A stretch of DNA of 7,189 nt from Planctomycetaceae bacterium (GCA_005773145.1 SXHS01000294.1:1-7189); one strand, 5' to 3'. Positions 1 to 7,167 are shown, numbered from the stretch's first letter. The notes: generated from the sequence alone by a model not told the origin. A program made the numbers and translations.

Positions 1-1116
1 CCGGTGGCGGAAGATCTAGACTCGCTTGATGGAATCCATGCGCGTTTGACCCACACGGCCACGGTGCGAGGCCAATTCACCATCGTCGTCAGCGCCGAGT
101 CGGGTGTCGGAGAATACCTGTTGGATGCAGCGATCCAGCTGCCGCCGGCGAGCATCGTTGATCGACGCATTTTTTATAATAACTCGCAGTACGATGGACG
201 CGACGTCGAGGCAAACAAGGCCGACGACCAGGCCGTTGCCCCGTCACCGGATGAGTTGTCGGCTGCCGGGAAAGATCGTGCCCTCGGGAAACTCGCGTTG
301 CTCCCCGGGCAACGTGCTTCCTTTCAAAACTACACGAGCTTTGGCGCACCGAGAGACGCATCGAATCGAGGCCCAGGCGCTGGCATCAACGGCATCATGA
401 TTGACGTTTTGAATCTGGCAAACCCCTTCAATCTGGGGCCCGACGATTTTCAATTCCGTGTCGGAAACCATAGCCTGGCCAATTTCTGGGACGCAGCACC
501 AACGCCGCGACAAATTCAAGTCCGTCCCGGCGAAGGACAAGACGGCTCGGATCGCATTACCATTATCTGGCCCGACTACACGGTGGATGCGTCCGGACGA
601 CCGGTTCAAGGGATCGGCAACCAGTGGTTGCAGATTGTAGTGTTGCCGACGCCTGACACGGGGTTGGTTTCGCCAGACGTTCACTACTGGGGCAATGCCA
701 TTGGCGAGACCGGCGACTCGACACGGAATGCGCGTGTCACGGCGACGGACGAACTTTTGGCGCGCCTGAATCCGCATGACGCAGCACAGCCGGCGTCGAT
801 TGAGGATTTCGCGGACTTCAATCGCGATGGATTGGTTGACGCCGTAGACCAGAAAATTGCTCGTGACAATCGCACGCACTTGTTCTCTGATCTCAATCTG
901 GTTCGCCCCCACTACCACCATTTTCGTGTGACACCGGCGGCAGCGGCACGTCCGATGGAGGCCGTGGAGAAAGCGAGTCAGGCACCGGCCGCTCAACAAC
1001 TATCCGCTGCGAATTCGGCAGACCTGTCGCGGTTGTCCGCCGCCCAAGTCGACGCTCTACTCGCCTCGGGTTGGCTCCCCGTGCGCAAGAAAAATGCTTG
1101 GGAATTCACGTACTAA
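1..1116 (+). CDS. C-terminal part of a large dockerin-bearing protein (5' end outside window)
   Basis: The reading frame is open from the first base and has no visible ribosome binding site, so the GTG at position 4 is probably internal and the gene is cut by the window edge. Residues are numbered from that GTG. Residues about 50-235 resemble a beta-rich module (FYNNSQYDGRD, LLPGQ, GINGIMIDV, FQFRVGN, WLQIVVL, GNAIGETGDS) that I recognise from the C-terminal ends of large planctomycetal surface proteins. A two-part dockerin type I region follows. The first EF-hand-like loop (D238-D249) is degenerate. The second is well formed: D271, N273, D275, D279 and D282 fit the calcium-loop spacing. Dockerins normally bind cohesins; in planctomycetes their partner is mostly unknown. 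About 75 residues follow the dockerin, Ala/Gln/Ser-rich, ending in VRKKNAWEFTY, which is odd because dockerins are usually terminal. The activity of the missing N-terminal part cannot be told. Confidence 0.82.
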   Translation, partial: PVAEDLDSLDGIHARLTHTATVRGQFTIVVSAESGVGEYLLDAAIQLPPASIVDRRIFYNNSQYDGRDVEANKADDQAVAPSPDELSAAGKDRALGKLALLPGQRASFQNYTSFGAPRDASNRGPGAGINGIMIDVLNLANPFNLGPDDFQFRVGNHSLANFWDAAPTPRQIQVRPGEGQDGSDRITIIWPDYTVDASGRPVQGIGNQWLQIVVLPTPDTGLVSPDVHYWGNAIGETGDSTRNARVTATDELLARLNPHDAAQPASIEDFADFNRDGLVDAVDQKIARDNRTHLFSDLNLVRPHYHHFRVTPAAAARPMEAVEKASQAPAAQQLSAANSADLSRLSAAQVDALLASGWLPVRKKNAWEFTY

Positions 1117-1211
1117 CTCCCCTTGTCGTGAATGCCACGTGGTGTTTTCCCATGCGCACCGGGTCGGGTCCGCGACCAGACGATCATCCGGATAACGTGG
1201 CAGGCCGACCG

Positions 1212-1240
1212 TTGATCGAATCGAGGTGCCATGATAGAGT
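1212..1240 (+). promoter_or_regulatory. Candidate sigma70-like promoter upstream of the oxidoreductase gene
   Basis: TTGATC (1212-1217) and TAGAGT (1235-1240) are separated by exactly 17 bases; each matches the -35/-10 consensus at four of six positions. Transcription would start near 1247, giving a leader of about 48 bases to the ATG at 1295. The preceding gene ends at 1116, and no convincing intrinsic terminator lies between. Planctomycete promoters are poorly characterised and such matches occur by chance, so this is tentative. Confidence 0.35.
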
Positions 1241-1294
1241 ATTCACCGTGATCTAGGCCAATTCAATGAGGCAACGTTTGGGAACCACTAGCCA

Positions 1295-2446
1295 ATGGCT
1301 GCCGCCAGTTACCAAGACAACGCGAGTAGGATGCGAGTGGCGATTGTGGGCCTGGGGTTTGGCGCCGAATTCATCCCAATCTACCAGGCGCACCCTTGGG
1401 CTGAGATGGCCGCGATCTGCCAACGAAATTCGGATCACTTGAATGCGATCGGAGACCGGTTCGGCATTCCGCGGCGGATGACGCGCTATGAGGATGTCTT
1501 GGCGGACCCTCACGTTGACTTTGTGCATATCAACTCGCCGATTGCCGACCATGCCTGGATGTCCATCGAAGCGCTTAAGGCTGGCAAGCATGTGATGTGC
1601 ACGGTACCGATGGCGACGACCATCGCCGATTGTGAAAAGATTTGTGACCTGGTCGCGACCACCGGCAAGAAATACATGATGGCGGAGACCGTCGTGTACA
1701 GTCGCGAGTTTCTCTATCTGCGCGAACTCTACCAGCGGGGCGAATTGGGTAAGATTCAGCACCTGGCCGCGTCGCATCCGCAGGATATGGATGGTTGGCC
1801 CGAATATTGGGAGCGCATGATCCCCATGCACTACGCCACTCATGTGGTTAGTCCCGTCTTGGGCATCATGAATCAGCTGGCGGAATACGTCAGCTGTTTT
1901 GGGTCTGGAACGGTGCGTGAGGATATTGCCCAGAAGTCCGGCAATCGCTTCGCCGTCCAATCGTGCCACGTCAAGATCATGGATTCGGACATAACGGCTC
2001 ACATTTGGCGCTGTCTCTACGACGTGGCCCGCCAGTATCGTGAAAGCTTCGACGTGTACGGTACGAAACAGAGTTTCGAGTGGACGCTGGTGGAGGGGGA
2101 ACCGCATGTCATGCACACCGCCAAGCAACCCGAGCCCGAGATCCCGCGCAAAGTCAGCGTCCCCGACTTCGCCCACCTGTTGCCCGAGCCCATTCGCAAG
2201 TTCACGCAGTCCATTCAGGATGCGGATCACCTGTCGTTTATTCAGGGTGGCGGACACGGTGGTTCCCACCCGCATCTCGTTCACGCTTTCCTGTCGGCCC
2301 TGCGTGGGGACCGTGATCCGTGGCCCAATGCCGTGCAGTCCGCGAATTGGACATGTGTGGGCCTGTGTGCCCATGAATCGGCCATCAACGGGGGGGCCAT
2401 CGTACCGTTGCCCGCATTCACCCTGTGTGGCAAAGCGCCGACGTAG
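1295..2446 (+). CDS. Gfo/Idh/MocA family oxidoreductase with an altered EKP motif
   Basis: The 383-residue product is a probable cytoplasmic NAD(P)-dependent oxidoreductase acting on a sugar or related polyol. The N-terminal Rossmann fold is clear: VAIVGLGFGAEF with G19, G21 and A24 in the dinucleotide-binding turn. The family's usual EKP segment is replaced by T103-V104-P105 within GKHVMCTVPMA, so the commonly conserved lysine is absent. The C-terminal half carries AETVVYSREF, ASHPQDMDGWPEYWERM and an H179/H183 pair in PMHYATHVVSP, where other members carry catalytic-site histidines. Length fits the family. No signal peptide or Tat motif is visible. The start is uncertain: ATG 1295 has a weak GGGAA ten bases upstream, whereas ATG 1331 (371 residues) lies directly before the conserved Rossmann strand but has no well-spaced Shine-Dalgarno. 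The gene lies 83 bases before the large cytochrome gene on the same strand, suggesting cotranscription. The substrate is unknown. Confidence 0.93.
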   Translation: MAAASYQDNASRMRVAIVGLGFGAEFIPIYQAHPWAEMAAICQRNSDHLNAIGDRFGIPRRMTRYEDVLADPHVDFVHINSPIADHAWMSIEALKAGKHVMCTVPMATTIADCEKICDLVATTGKKYMMAETVVYSREFLYLRELYQRGELGKIQHLAASHPQDMDGWPEYWERMIPMHYATHVVSPVLGIMNQLAEYVSCFGSGTVREDIAQKSGNRFAVQSCHVKIMDSDITAHIWRCLYDVARQYRESFDVYGTKQSFEWTLVEGEPHVMHTAKQPEPEIPRKVSVPDFAHLLPEPIRKFTQSIQDADHLSFIQGGGHGGSHPHLVHAFLSALRGDRDPWPNAVQSANWTCVGLCAHESAINGGAIVPLPAFTLCGKAPT

Positions 2447-2467
2447 CGTGTGCTCTCAACGTTGTGT

Positions 2468-2480
2468 GAGAATTATTCTC
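2468..2480. repeat. Short inverted repeat in the 83-base intergenic gap
   Basis: GAGAA and TTCTC form a perfect five-base dyad around a TTA centre, between the oxidoreductase stop and the start of the large cytochrome gene. It is too short and too AT-rich in the stem to be a convincing terminator. It could be a weak operator half-site pair, or chance. Confidence 0.2.
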
Positions 2481-2529
2481 GCTAGTTCCTAGGCTCTGCC
2501 GGAAAAGCAGCAACCGAGATCCGCCATCG

Positions 2530-5500
2530 ATGTTCACACCGAGACTAACGATCTTTGGTCTGGCATGTTTGTTCCTGGCAGCTGTTGGCAGTCGTGGAAA
2601 TCTGTGCGCGGTATGCTTCGCTGCCGAGAAATCAGCAGCCACAGGGGAGGCCCCGCCACTTGAGGTCGATCCGTCCGAATACGCGCCCGCAGCCGATGTG
2701 TATCCGCACGCGGGGTTGCCTGCGGCCGCGGCTGCCAAGGCGATGACAGTCCCCGAGGACTTTTCGGTTGTCGTAGCCGCCGAGGAACCCGATGTTCTAC
2801 AACCGATTGCGCTGGCCTATGACGATCGTGGTCGACTATGGGTCGCAGAAGCCTACTCCTACCCTGTTCGAGTTGAGCCCGGTCAGGCACGTGATCGCAT
2901 CCTGATATTTGAAGACCGGGACGGCGACGGACGCTTTGATGAACGCAAGGTATTCGCCGATCACCTGAATCTGGTCAGTGGACTGGAAGTGGGCTTTGGT
3001 GGTGTGTGGGTCGGCGCAGCGCCGGAATTGCTGTTTTTCTCCGACCGCGATGGCAACGATCTGCCTGACGGCCCTCCCCAAGTTCTGTTGGATGGTTGGG
3101 GCTATCAAGATACCCATGAAACGCTCAACGGTTTCATCTGGGGGCCGGATGGTTGGCTCTACGGGTGTCATGGTGTCTTTACGCATTCCAGCGTTGGGCT
3201 TCCCGGTGCCGGTGACGGTCAAAGGGTACCGCTGAACGCGGCCATCTGGCGTTATCATCCGACCCGTCACCGGTTTGAGATCTTCGCGGAGGGAACCAGC
3301 AATCCCTGGGGAGTGGACTTCAACGATCACGGGCATGCATTCTTGACTGCCTGTGTCATTCCTCACCTGTACCACGTCATACAGGGTGCCCGTTACGAAC
3401 GGCAGGCGGGATCTCATTTTAACCCGTACACGTACAACGACATCAAAACGATTGCCGACCATCGGCACTTTGTCGGTGACATCTGGCACGCCAGTACAAC
3501 CAAGTCCGGGTCGGCAGGGGGCGGGCATGCCCACTCGGGCGCCATGATCTACTTGGGTGGCGTCTGGCCGGATCGCTATCGAAATCAGATCTTCATGAAC
3601 AACATCCACGGCCAAAGGTTGAACATGGACCTTCTCGATGCACGGGGGTCTGGCTATGTCGGCCGTCACGGTCCGGATTTCTTGCTCACCGGAGATCGGG
3701 CTTCACAATTCGTCAATCTACGCTATGGTCCAGACGGCCAGGTCCACGTCATTGACTGGTACGATCATCAGGCGTGTCACACGGTCGATCCGCAACATGT
3801 CGATCGCGGGAACGGCCGCATCTACAAAGTGATTTATGGAAAATCTGATCCGTTTCACGGTAATCTGCAATCGCTGAGCGATGTGGAGTTGGCCCAAGCC
3901 ATGTTGCATCCGAATGATTGGCATGTTCGGCATGCGCGGCGCATTCTGCAAGAACGGAAGTTGGTCCAACCGATCGACGCGCGCGCCGTCGCCGTCCTGC
4001 GGGAGATCGCATTCCGCCACTCCGACGAAACGCGACGGCTGCGAGCCTTGTGGGGGCTGCATGTTATCGGGGCGCTGGAGCACGAGGCCGACTGGATCGA
4101 AGTCCTTAAGGATCCACACCCGGCGGTGCGGGGTTGGGGATTGCAATTGATGGCGGAACAACCCGCGGCTCTCAGCGAAACACTCTTAGGCCGTTGGGCC
4201 GAGTTGGCCGCTGAAGACGATTCGCCGATCGTTCGCCTCTATCTAGCGTCCGCCCTGCAGCGATTGCCGATCGAGCAGCGCTGGGATGTCGTGGCGCCGT
4301 TGAGCCACCACGCTGGGGATGCCAAGGACCACAACCTGCCGCTGATGATCTGGTACGCCTGCGAACCATTGGTCGCCGCTGATACACCGAGAGCCTTAGC
4401 GCTGGGGCTATCTGCAGCTCATTCCATGCCGCGTCTGCGGGACTTCGTCGTGCAGCGCATCGCCGACTTGGGGACGGATGCGGCTCGACAAGCGTTGCTG
4501 TCGGCCCTGATCACAATCCCAGATGCCGCTTCGCAACGAGTGATCGTGTCGGCGCTGCGCGAGTCCCTCGAAGGGCGCCCTGGTGAACCGCCGCCGAATT
4601 GGGCCCGATGCTTTGCCACTTTGAAAACGAGTGCGGATGCCGATTTCCGCCACCAGTTGGCCGCCTTGGGTGTCCTGTTTGGAGATCCCGAGGCCCTAAC
4701 TATCATGCGTCAAACCATGATGGAAGCCCAAACGGATGCAGCATTGCGACAGTTGGCGATCGAGTCGCTACTGGGTAAACGGGACGAGGTTTTGCACGCC
4801 AATCTGCCACGGCTTCTGGAAGACGCCGCAGTGCGCGCCGTGGCCTTGCGCGCCGTGAGCACTTGGGATGATGCCCAAGTCGCACGACGTATCGCGGAGC
4901 TGGCTCCATCGTGGTCGCCGTCGGATCGGCGCCTGGCAATCGCCACGCTCAGTTCACGGGCTCATTACGCGGAGATACTGCTGGCTGCCGTGCGGGATGG
5001 GCAGTTACCGTCCGCCGATTTGTCGGCGGAGGTGGTGCGCCAACTGCAGAGTTTTCAGGTTCCCGCCGTCGACCAGCTCGTGGCCGAGGTTTGGGGAACC
5101 GTCCGCCAGTCTGCGGCTGATAAGGAGCGGCTGATGGGCGAGTACGGCCGCTTGATTGGCGATCGTCGATACCCGCTTGATCCCGACACGTCCCTAGGTC
5201 GCGCTATTTTCTCGCGAACATGCCAGAATTGCCATACGCTCTACGGGATGGGGGGCAAGATCGGTCCCGATTTGACGGGAGCTAATCGGTCGGACGTTGA
5301 TTACCTGGTTTCCAATATCGTGGATCCGAGCGCCGTGCTGGCGAAGGAATACCAGACAACCCTCGTGGAGACGTCTGACGGTCGCGTGATCAGCGGCCTA
5401 TTGCGTCAGGAGTCGGCGGAGAATATTGCCATACAGACGGCCACCGATAGGATCACCATCGCGCGCACCGAGATTGAGCGTCGTGAGTTGAGCCTGAAAT

Positions 5501-6222
5501 CGTTGATGCCCGATGACCAGCTGAGACCTTTCTCGAAGCACGAAATTCGTTCGCTGTTCGCCTATCTCTCCACGCGTCATCAGGTCCCGATGTTGGCCAC
5601 GAAGGATCACACTCCCCCACTGTTCAATGGCACCGATCTCCAGGGGTGGTCAGGCCGCGAAGGGACCTGGAGCGTGCGGGAGGGGGCAATTGTGGGCCAA
5701 GCGTTGGATCGCACCAATCGGGGGGACGCACCCAGCGAATCACGAGAATATCTGACTCGCGATCTGACCGCTGCCGATTTTCGTCTGACGGTTGACGTCT
5801 TGATGCCCAACGACCAAGCCGATGTTGGCATTCATTTTCGTAGTCGCCGACTAGGTTCCGGCAGCGTGCAGGGGTACAAACTGGACCTGCGTGCCGATGC
5901 ACGTGGCCGGCTGCTAGATTCGGGACGCCCGGAACGATTTGCGGCCACCACGTCGGAGCGATCCGACCGGCATCGTCTGCCATCCCTATGGCGCACTGGC
6001 AAGTGGAATACGGCCACGATCGAGGCCCATGGTTCTCACATTCGCCTGGCTATCAACGGGCGAACGACGGCCGAATGGGACGATGAAGCGGGCGCGCGGC
6101 GCGGGGTATTCTCTCTGGAATTTGATCCCAGTCGGACCAAGGAAGTCCGCTTCCGAAATCTGACCTTGGAATTGTTGAGTACGTCAACGGGAGTGGACGG
6201 AGTTCCCGGTGCTTCCCCGTGA
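2530..6222 (+). CDS. PVC-type heme-binding CxxCH protein with propeller dehydrogenase-like, HEAT, cytochrome c and DUF1080 domains
   Basis: The 1230-residue protein has an N-terminal signal peptide (R5, hydrophobic stretch 6-20, probable cleavage near residues 31-32), so it should act outside the cytoplasm. Residues about 72-437 match the 'putative membrane-bound dehydrogenase' beta-propeller of planctomycetes and verrucomicrobia, with D129-D137 acidic loop, H196, GPDGWLYGCHG, N258-P-W-G, ADHRHF, GHAHSG (H333, H335) and WYDHQACHTVDP. Residues about 450-850 are helical HEAT-like repeats. Residues about 889-1012 form the c-type cytochrome domain: C898, C901 and H902 bind heme, and M993 in SLMPDD is the likely second ligand. 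Residues about 1030-1218 (LFNGTDLQGW, VGIHFRS, GYKLDLR) are DUF1080, the 3-keto-disaccharide hydrolase-like fold. The ATG at 2530 has only a weak GAGAT nine bases upstream, but the signal peptide supports it. Oxidation of a sugar with electron transfer to the heme is inferred; cofactor and substrate are not shown. Confidence 0.93.
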   Translation: MFTPRLTIFGLACLFLAAVGSRGNLCAVCFAAEKSAATGEAPPLEVDPSEYAPAADVYPHAGLPAAAAAKAMTVPEDFSVVVAAEEPDVLQPIALAYDDRGRLWVAEAYSYPVRVEPGQARDRILIFEDRDGDGRFDERKVFADHLNLVSGLEVGFGGVWVGAAPELLFFSDRDGNDLPDGPPQVLLDGWGYQDTHETLNGFIWGPDGWLYGCHGVFTHSSVGLPGAGDGQRVPLNAAIWRYHPTRHRFEIFAEGTSNPWGVDFNDHGHAFLTACVIPHLYHVIQGARYERQAGSHFNPYTYNDIKTIADHRHFVGDIWHASTTKSGSAGGGHAHSGAMIYLGGVWPDRYRNQIFMNNIHGQRLNMDLLDARGSGYVGRHGPDFLLTGDRASQFVNLRYGPDGQVHVIDWYDHQACHTVDPQHVDRGNGRIYKVIYGKSDPFHGNLQSLSDVELAQAMLHPNDWHVRHARRILQERKLVQPIDARAVAVLREIAFRHSDETRRLRALWGLHVIGALEHEADWIEVLKDPHPAVRGWGLQLMAEQPAALSETLLGRWAELAAEDDSPIVRLYLASALQRLPIEQRWDVVAPLSHHAGDAKDHNLPLMIWYACEPLVAADTPRALALGLSAAHSMPRLRDFVVQRIADLGTDAARQALLSALITIPDAASQRVIVSALRESLEGRPGEPPPNWARCFATLKTSADADFRHQLAALGVLFGDPEALTIMRQTMMEAQTDAALRQLAIESLLGKRDEVLHANLPRLLEDAAVRAVALRAVSTWDDAQVARRIAELAPSWSPSDRRLAIATLSSRAHYAEILLAAVRDGQLPSADLSAEVVRQLQSFQVPAVDQLVAEVWGTVRQSAADKERLMGEYGRLIGDRRYPLDPDTSLGRAIFSRTCQNCHTLYGMGGKIGPDLTGANRSDVDYLVSNIVDPSAVLAKEYQTTLVETSDGRVISGLLRQESAENIAIQTATDRITIARTEIERRELSLKSLMPDDQLRPFSKHEIRSLFAYLSTRHQVPMLATKDHTPPLFNGTDLQGWSGREGTWSVREGAIVGQALDRTNRGDAPSESREYLTRDLTAADFRLTVDVLMPNDQADVGIHFRSRRLGSGSVQGYKLDLRADARGRLLDSGRPERFAATTSERSDRHRLPSLWRTGKWNTATIEAHGSHIRLAINGRTTAEWDDEAGARRGVFSLEFDPSRTKEVRFRNLTLELLSTSTGVDGVPGASP

Positions 6223-6370
6223 GCGAAACACAACAGGAACCAACAGACGGTTCTGCTGGCGACCGGGCGACGTGAGTCCCCTGTTTCTCAAATCTCAAAT
6301 CTCTGCGCGAATGGCGGAACTAGGACTTGGACGCGGGGCTACTTGGGAGTGGCTCGTGATCCTTGTTTTC

Positions 6371-6385
6371 CCAGGCAGAGCCTGG
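6371..6385. repeat. Small GC-rich palindrome, possible copy of a dispersed repeat
   Basis: CCAGGC (6371-6376) and GCCTGG (6380-6385) are perfect reverse complements around an AGA loop. From memory, elements with a core like TTCCCAGGC...GCCTGGGAA are scattered between genes in planctomycetes and some other bacteria. This copy would be imperfect on its right flank (GGTAAAG). Repeat status cannot be confirmed from one window. Confidence 0.45.
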
Positions 6386-6392
6386 TAAAGAG

Positions 6393-6427
6393 AGAAACCC
6401 CATTTTCCCGTGGAAAATGGGGTTTCT
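6393..6427. terminator. Perfect 16-bp hairpin, probable terminator
   Basis: AGAAACCCCATTTTCC (6393-6408) pairs perfectly with 6412-6427 around a CGT loop. On the minus strand the stem is followed by a T-rich tract (CTCTTTACC after the stem's TTTCT end), which fits an intrinsic terminator about 100 bases after the peroxiredoxin stop. On the plus strand the stem itself ends in TTTCT, but the next bases (GCATCG) are not T-rich, so termination of the cytochrome gene from this side would be weaker. Its place between convergent genes fits a bidirectional terminator. Confidence 0.65.
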
Positions 6428-6472
6428 GCATCGCTTCTAACCGTGCGTAACTTCACAACTCGGGCACCGGGG

Positions 6473-6495
6473 CACGGGCGGCCAAGCCGCCCGTG
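6473..6495. repeat. Perfect 10-bp GC-rich inverted repeat near the peroxiredoxin stop
   Basis: CACGGGCGGC (6473-6482) and GCCGCCCGTG (6486-6495) pair perfectly around a CAA loop, 33 bases beyond the peroxiredoxin stop codon. Flanking GGCAC motifs on both sides give it the look of an extragenic palindromic repeat. No T-tract follows on either strand, so a Rho-independent terminator of the classic kind is not supported. A very stable RNA 3' end or a dispersed repeat is more likely. Confidence 0.5.
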
Positions 6496-6528
6496 GCACC
6501 CGTGGACGTAGCACGCCGGTATCCGAGC

Positions 6529-7125
6529 CTAAGCCTTGGAATATTCTGCCTTAAAGAAGGACTTGCTGTCCTGAGGATTCGGCTTGATGGTTCGTGCTCC
6601 CTCGCGCCAATTGGCCGGGCAGACTTCGCCATTCTTCTCGAAGTACTGCAGCGCTTCTACCATCCGCAGCGTTTCGTCGACGCTACGACCCAGTGGGAGG
6701 TCATTGACGACCTGATGGCGCACCACGCCTTCCTTGTCGACCAAGAACAGACCACGCAGCGCGATGCCTCCCTTAAGCAGCACGTCGTAGGACTCGGCAA
6801 TCTTTTTGTCCAAATCGGCTACCAAGGGATAGCCAATCGCACCGATGCCGCCGGACTCGCGTGGCGTGTTCCGCCAAGCCAAGTGTGAGTAGTGGCTATC
6901 GACCGAGACGCCCAGAATCTGCACGCCGCGCTTCTCGAATTCCGCTACTCGGTCGGAGAAGGCAATGATCTCCGTCGGGCAGACAAAGGTGAAATCGAGT
7001 GGATAGAAGAACAGAATTACGTACTTGCCGCGGTAGTCGGACAGCTTGATGGACTTAAAGCTGCCGTCGGCCAAGACTGCTTGAGCTTGAAAATCAGGTG
7101 CCGGGCTTTGAACCAGAACCCCCAT
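6529..7125 (-). CDS. Typical 2-Cys peroxiredoxin (AhpC/Prx1 type)
   Basis: The 198-residue cytoplasmic enzyme reduces hydrogen peroxide, organic hydroperoxides and possibly peroxynitrite, using thiols from a thioredoxin- or AhpF-like partner. The active-site motif is intact: P42, T46 and peroxidatic C49 in FYPLDFTFVCPTE, with R124 as the conserved arginine. The resolving cysteine is C169 in GEVCPANW, placing it among typical 2-Cys enzymes that disulfide-bond across a dimer. G92-G-I-G95 is the GG[LIV]G motif, one of two features linked to overoxidation sensitivity. The other, a C-terminal YF motif, is not present: the tail reads AEYSKA. Length is full for the family. The ATG is supported by GGAGG eight bases upstream. 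No ahpF, thioredoxin reductase or OxyR-type regulator gene is in the window. The gene converges on the cytochrome gene and is probably transcribed alone or as the last gene of an operon. Confidence 0.97.
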   Translation of the reverse strand: MGVLVQSPAPDFQAQAVLADGSFKSIKLSDYRGKYVILFFYPLDFTFVCPTEIIAFSDRVAEFEKRGVQILGVSVDSHYSHLAWRNTPRESGGIGAIGYPLVADLDKKIAESYDVLLKGGIALRGLFLVDKEGVVRHQVVNDLPLGRSVDETLRMVEALQYFEKNGEVCPANWREGARTIKPNPQDSKSFFKAEYSKA

Positions 7126-7133
7126 GATGCAAA

Positions 7134-7138
7134 CCTCC
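7134..7138 (-). promoter_or_regulatory. Strong Shine-Dalgarno of the peroxiredoxin gene
   Basis: On the minus strand GGAGG lies eight bases before the ATG at 7125. It is the only strong, well-spaced Shine-Dalgarno in the window; the two central plus-strand genes have weak ones. It fixes the start codon and suggests high translation. Confidence 0.85.
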
Positions 7139-7167
7139 GAAATACAAGATGGCGAAAACGAACATCA

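Larger units (their letters stand above)
6223..6528. other. Convergent intergenic region rich in inverted repeats
   Basis: No gene is supported in these 306 bases between the stop codons of the cytochrome gene (+) and the peroxiredoxin gene (-). A 7-base tandem unit TCTCAAA occurs about 2.6 times at 6286-6303. Three separate perfect inverted repeats then follow within about 125 bases (6371-6385, 6393-6427, 6473-6495), listed individually. The most likely roles are transcription termination for the two converging genes and dispersed palindromic repeats. Confidence 0.7.

Noticed and set aside
244..999. Minus-strand open frame of 251 codons opposite the dockerin protein
   Set aside because: The composition is rich in Arg, Cys and Val with no domain pattern, and the plus strand has a convincing EF-hand module in the same place.
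1135..1142. CCACGTGG palindrome after the dockerin gene, followed by TGTTTTCCC
   Set aside because: The eight-base palindrome has no loop and cannot form a usable hairpin, and the following T-run is short, so a terminator is not supported.
1253..2374. Long minus-strand open frame of 373 codons opposite the oxidoreductase gene
   Set aside because: It lies almost wholly antisense to a clearly recognisable Gfo/Idh/MocA gene, shows no family motif, and long antisense frames are common in GC-rich coding DNA.
2535..2620. Possible lipoprotein signal at the start of the large cytochrome protein (C13, C26, C29)
   Set aside because: None of the cysteines is preceded by a proper lipobox; a type I signal peptide with cleavage near residue 31 fits better.
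2836..3669. Minus-strand open frame of 277 codons inside the large cytochrome gene
   Set aside because: It is antisense to the propeller domain, whose motifs are unmistakable, and shows no recognisable protein features.
6229..6260. Imperfect GAACC/GGTTC hairpin just after the cytochrome gene stop
   Set aside because: The stem is only five bases before a bulge, with a seven-base loop and no following T-tract; it is weaker than the hairpin at 6393-6427.
6493..6888. Plus-strand open frame of 131 codons over the peroxiredoxin gene
   Set aside because: It is antisense to a full-length peroxiredoxin with intact catalytic residues.
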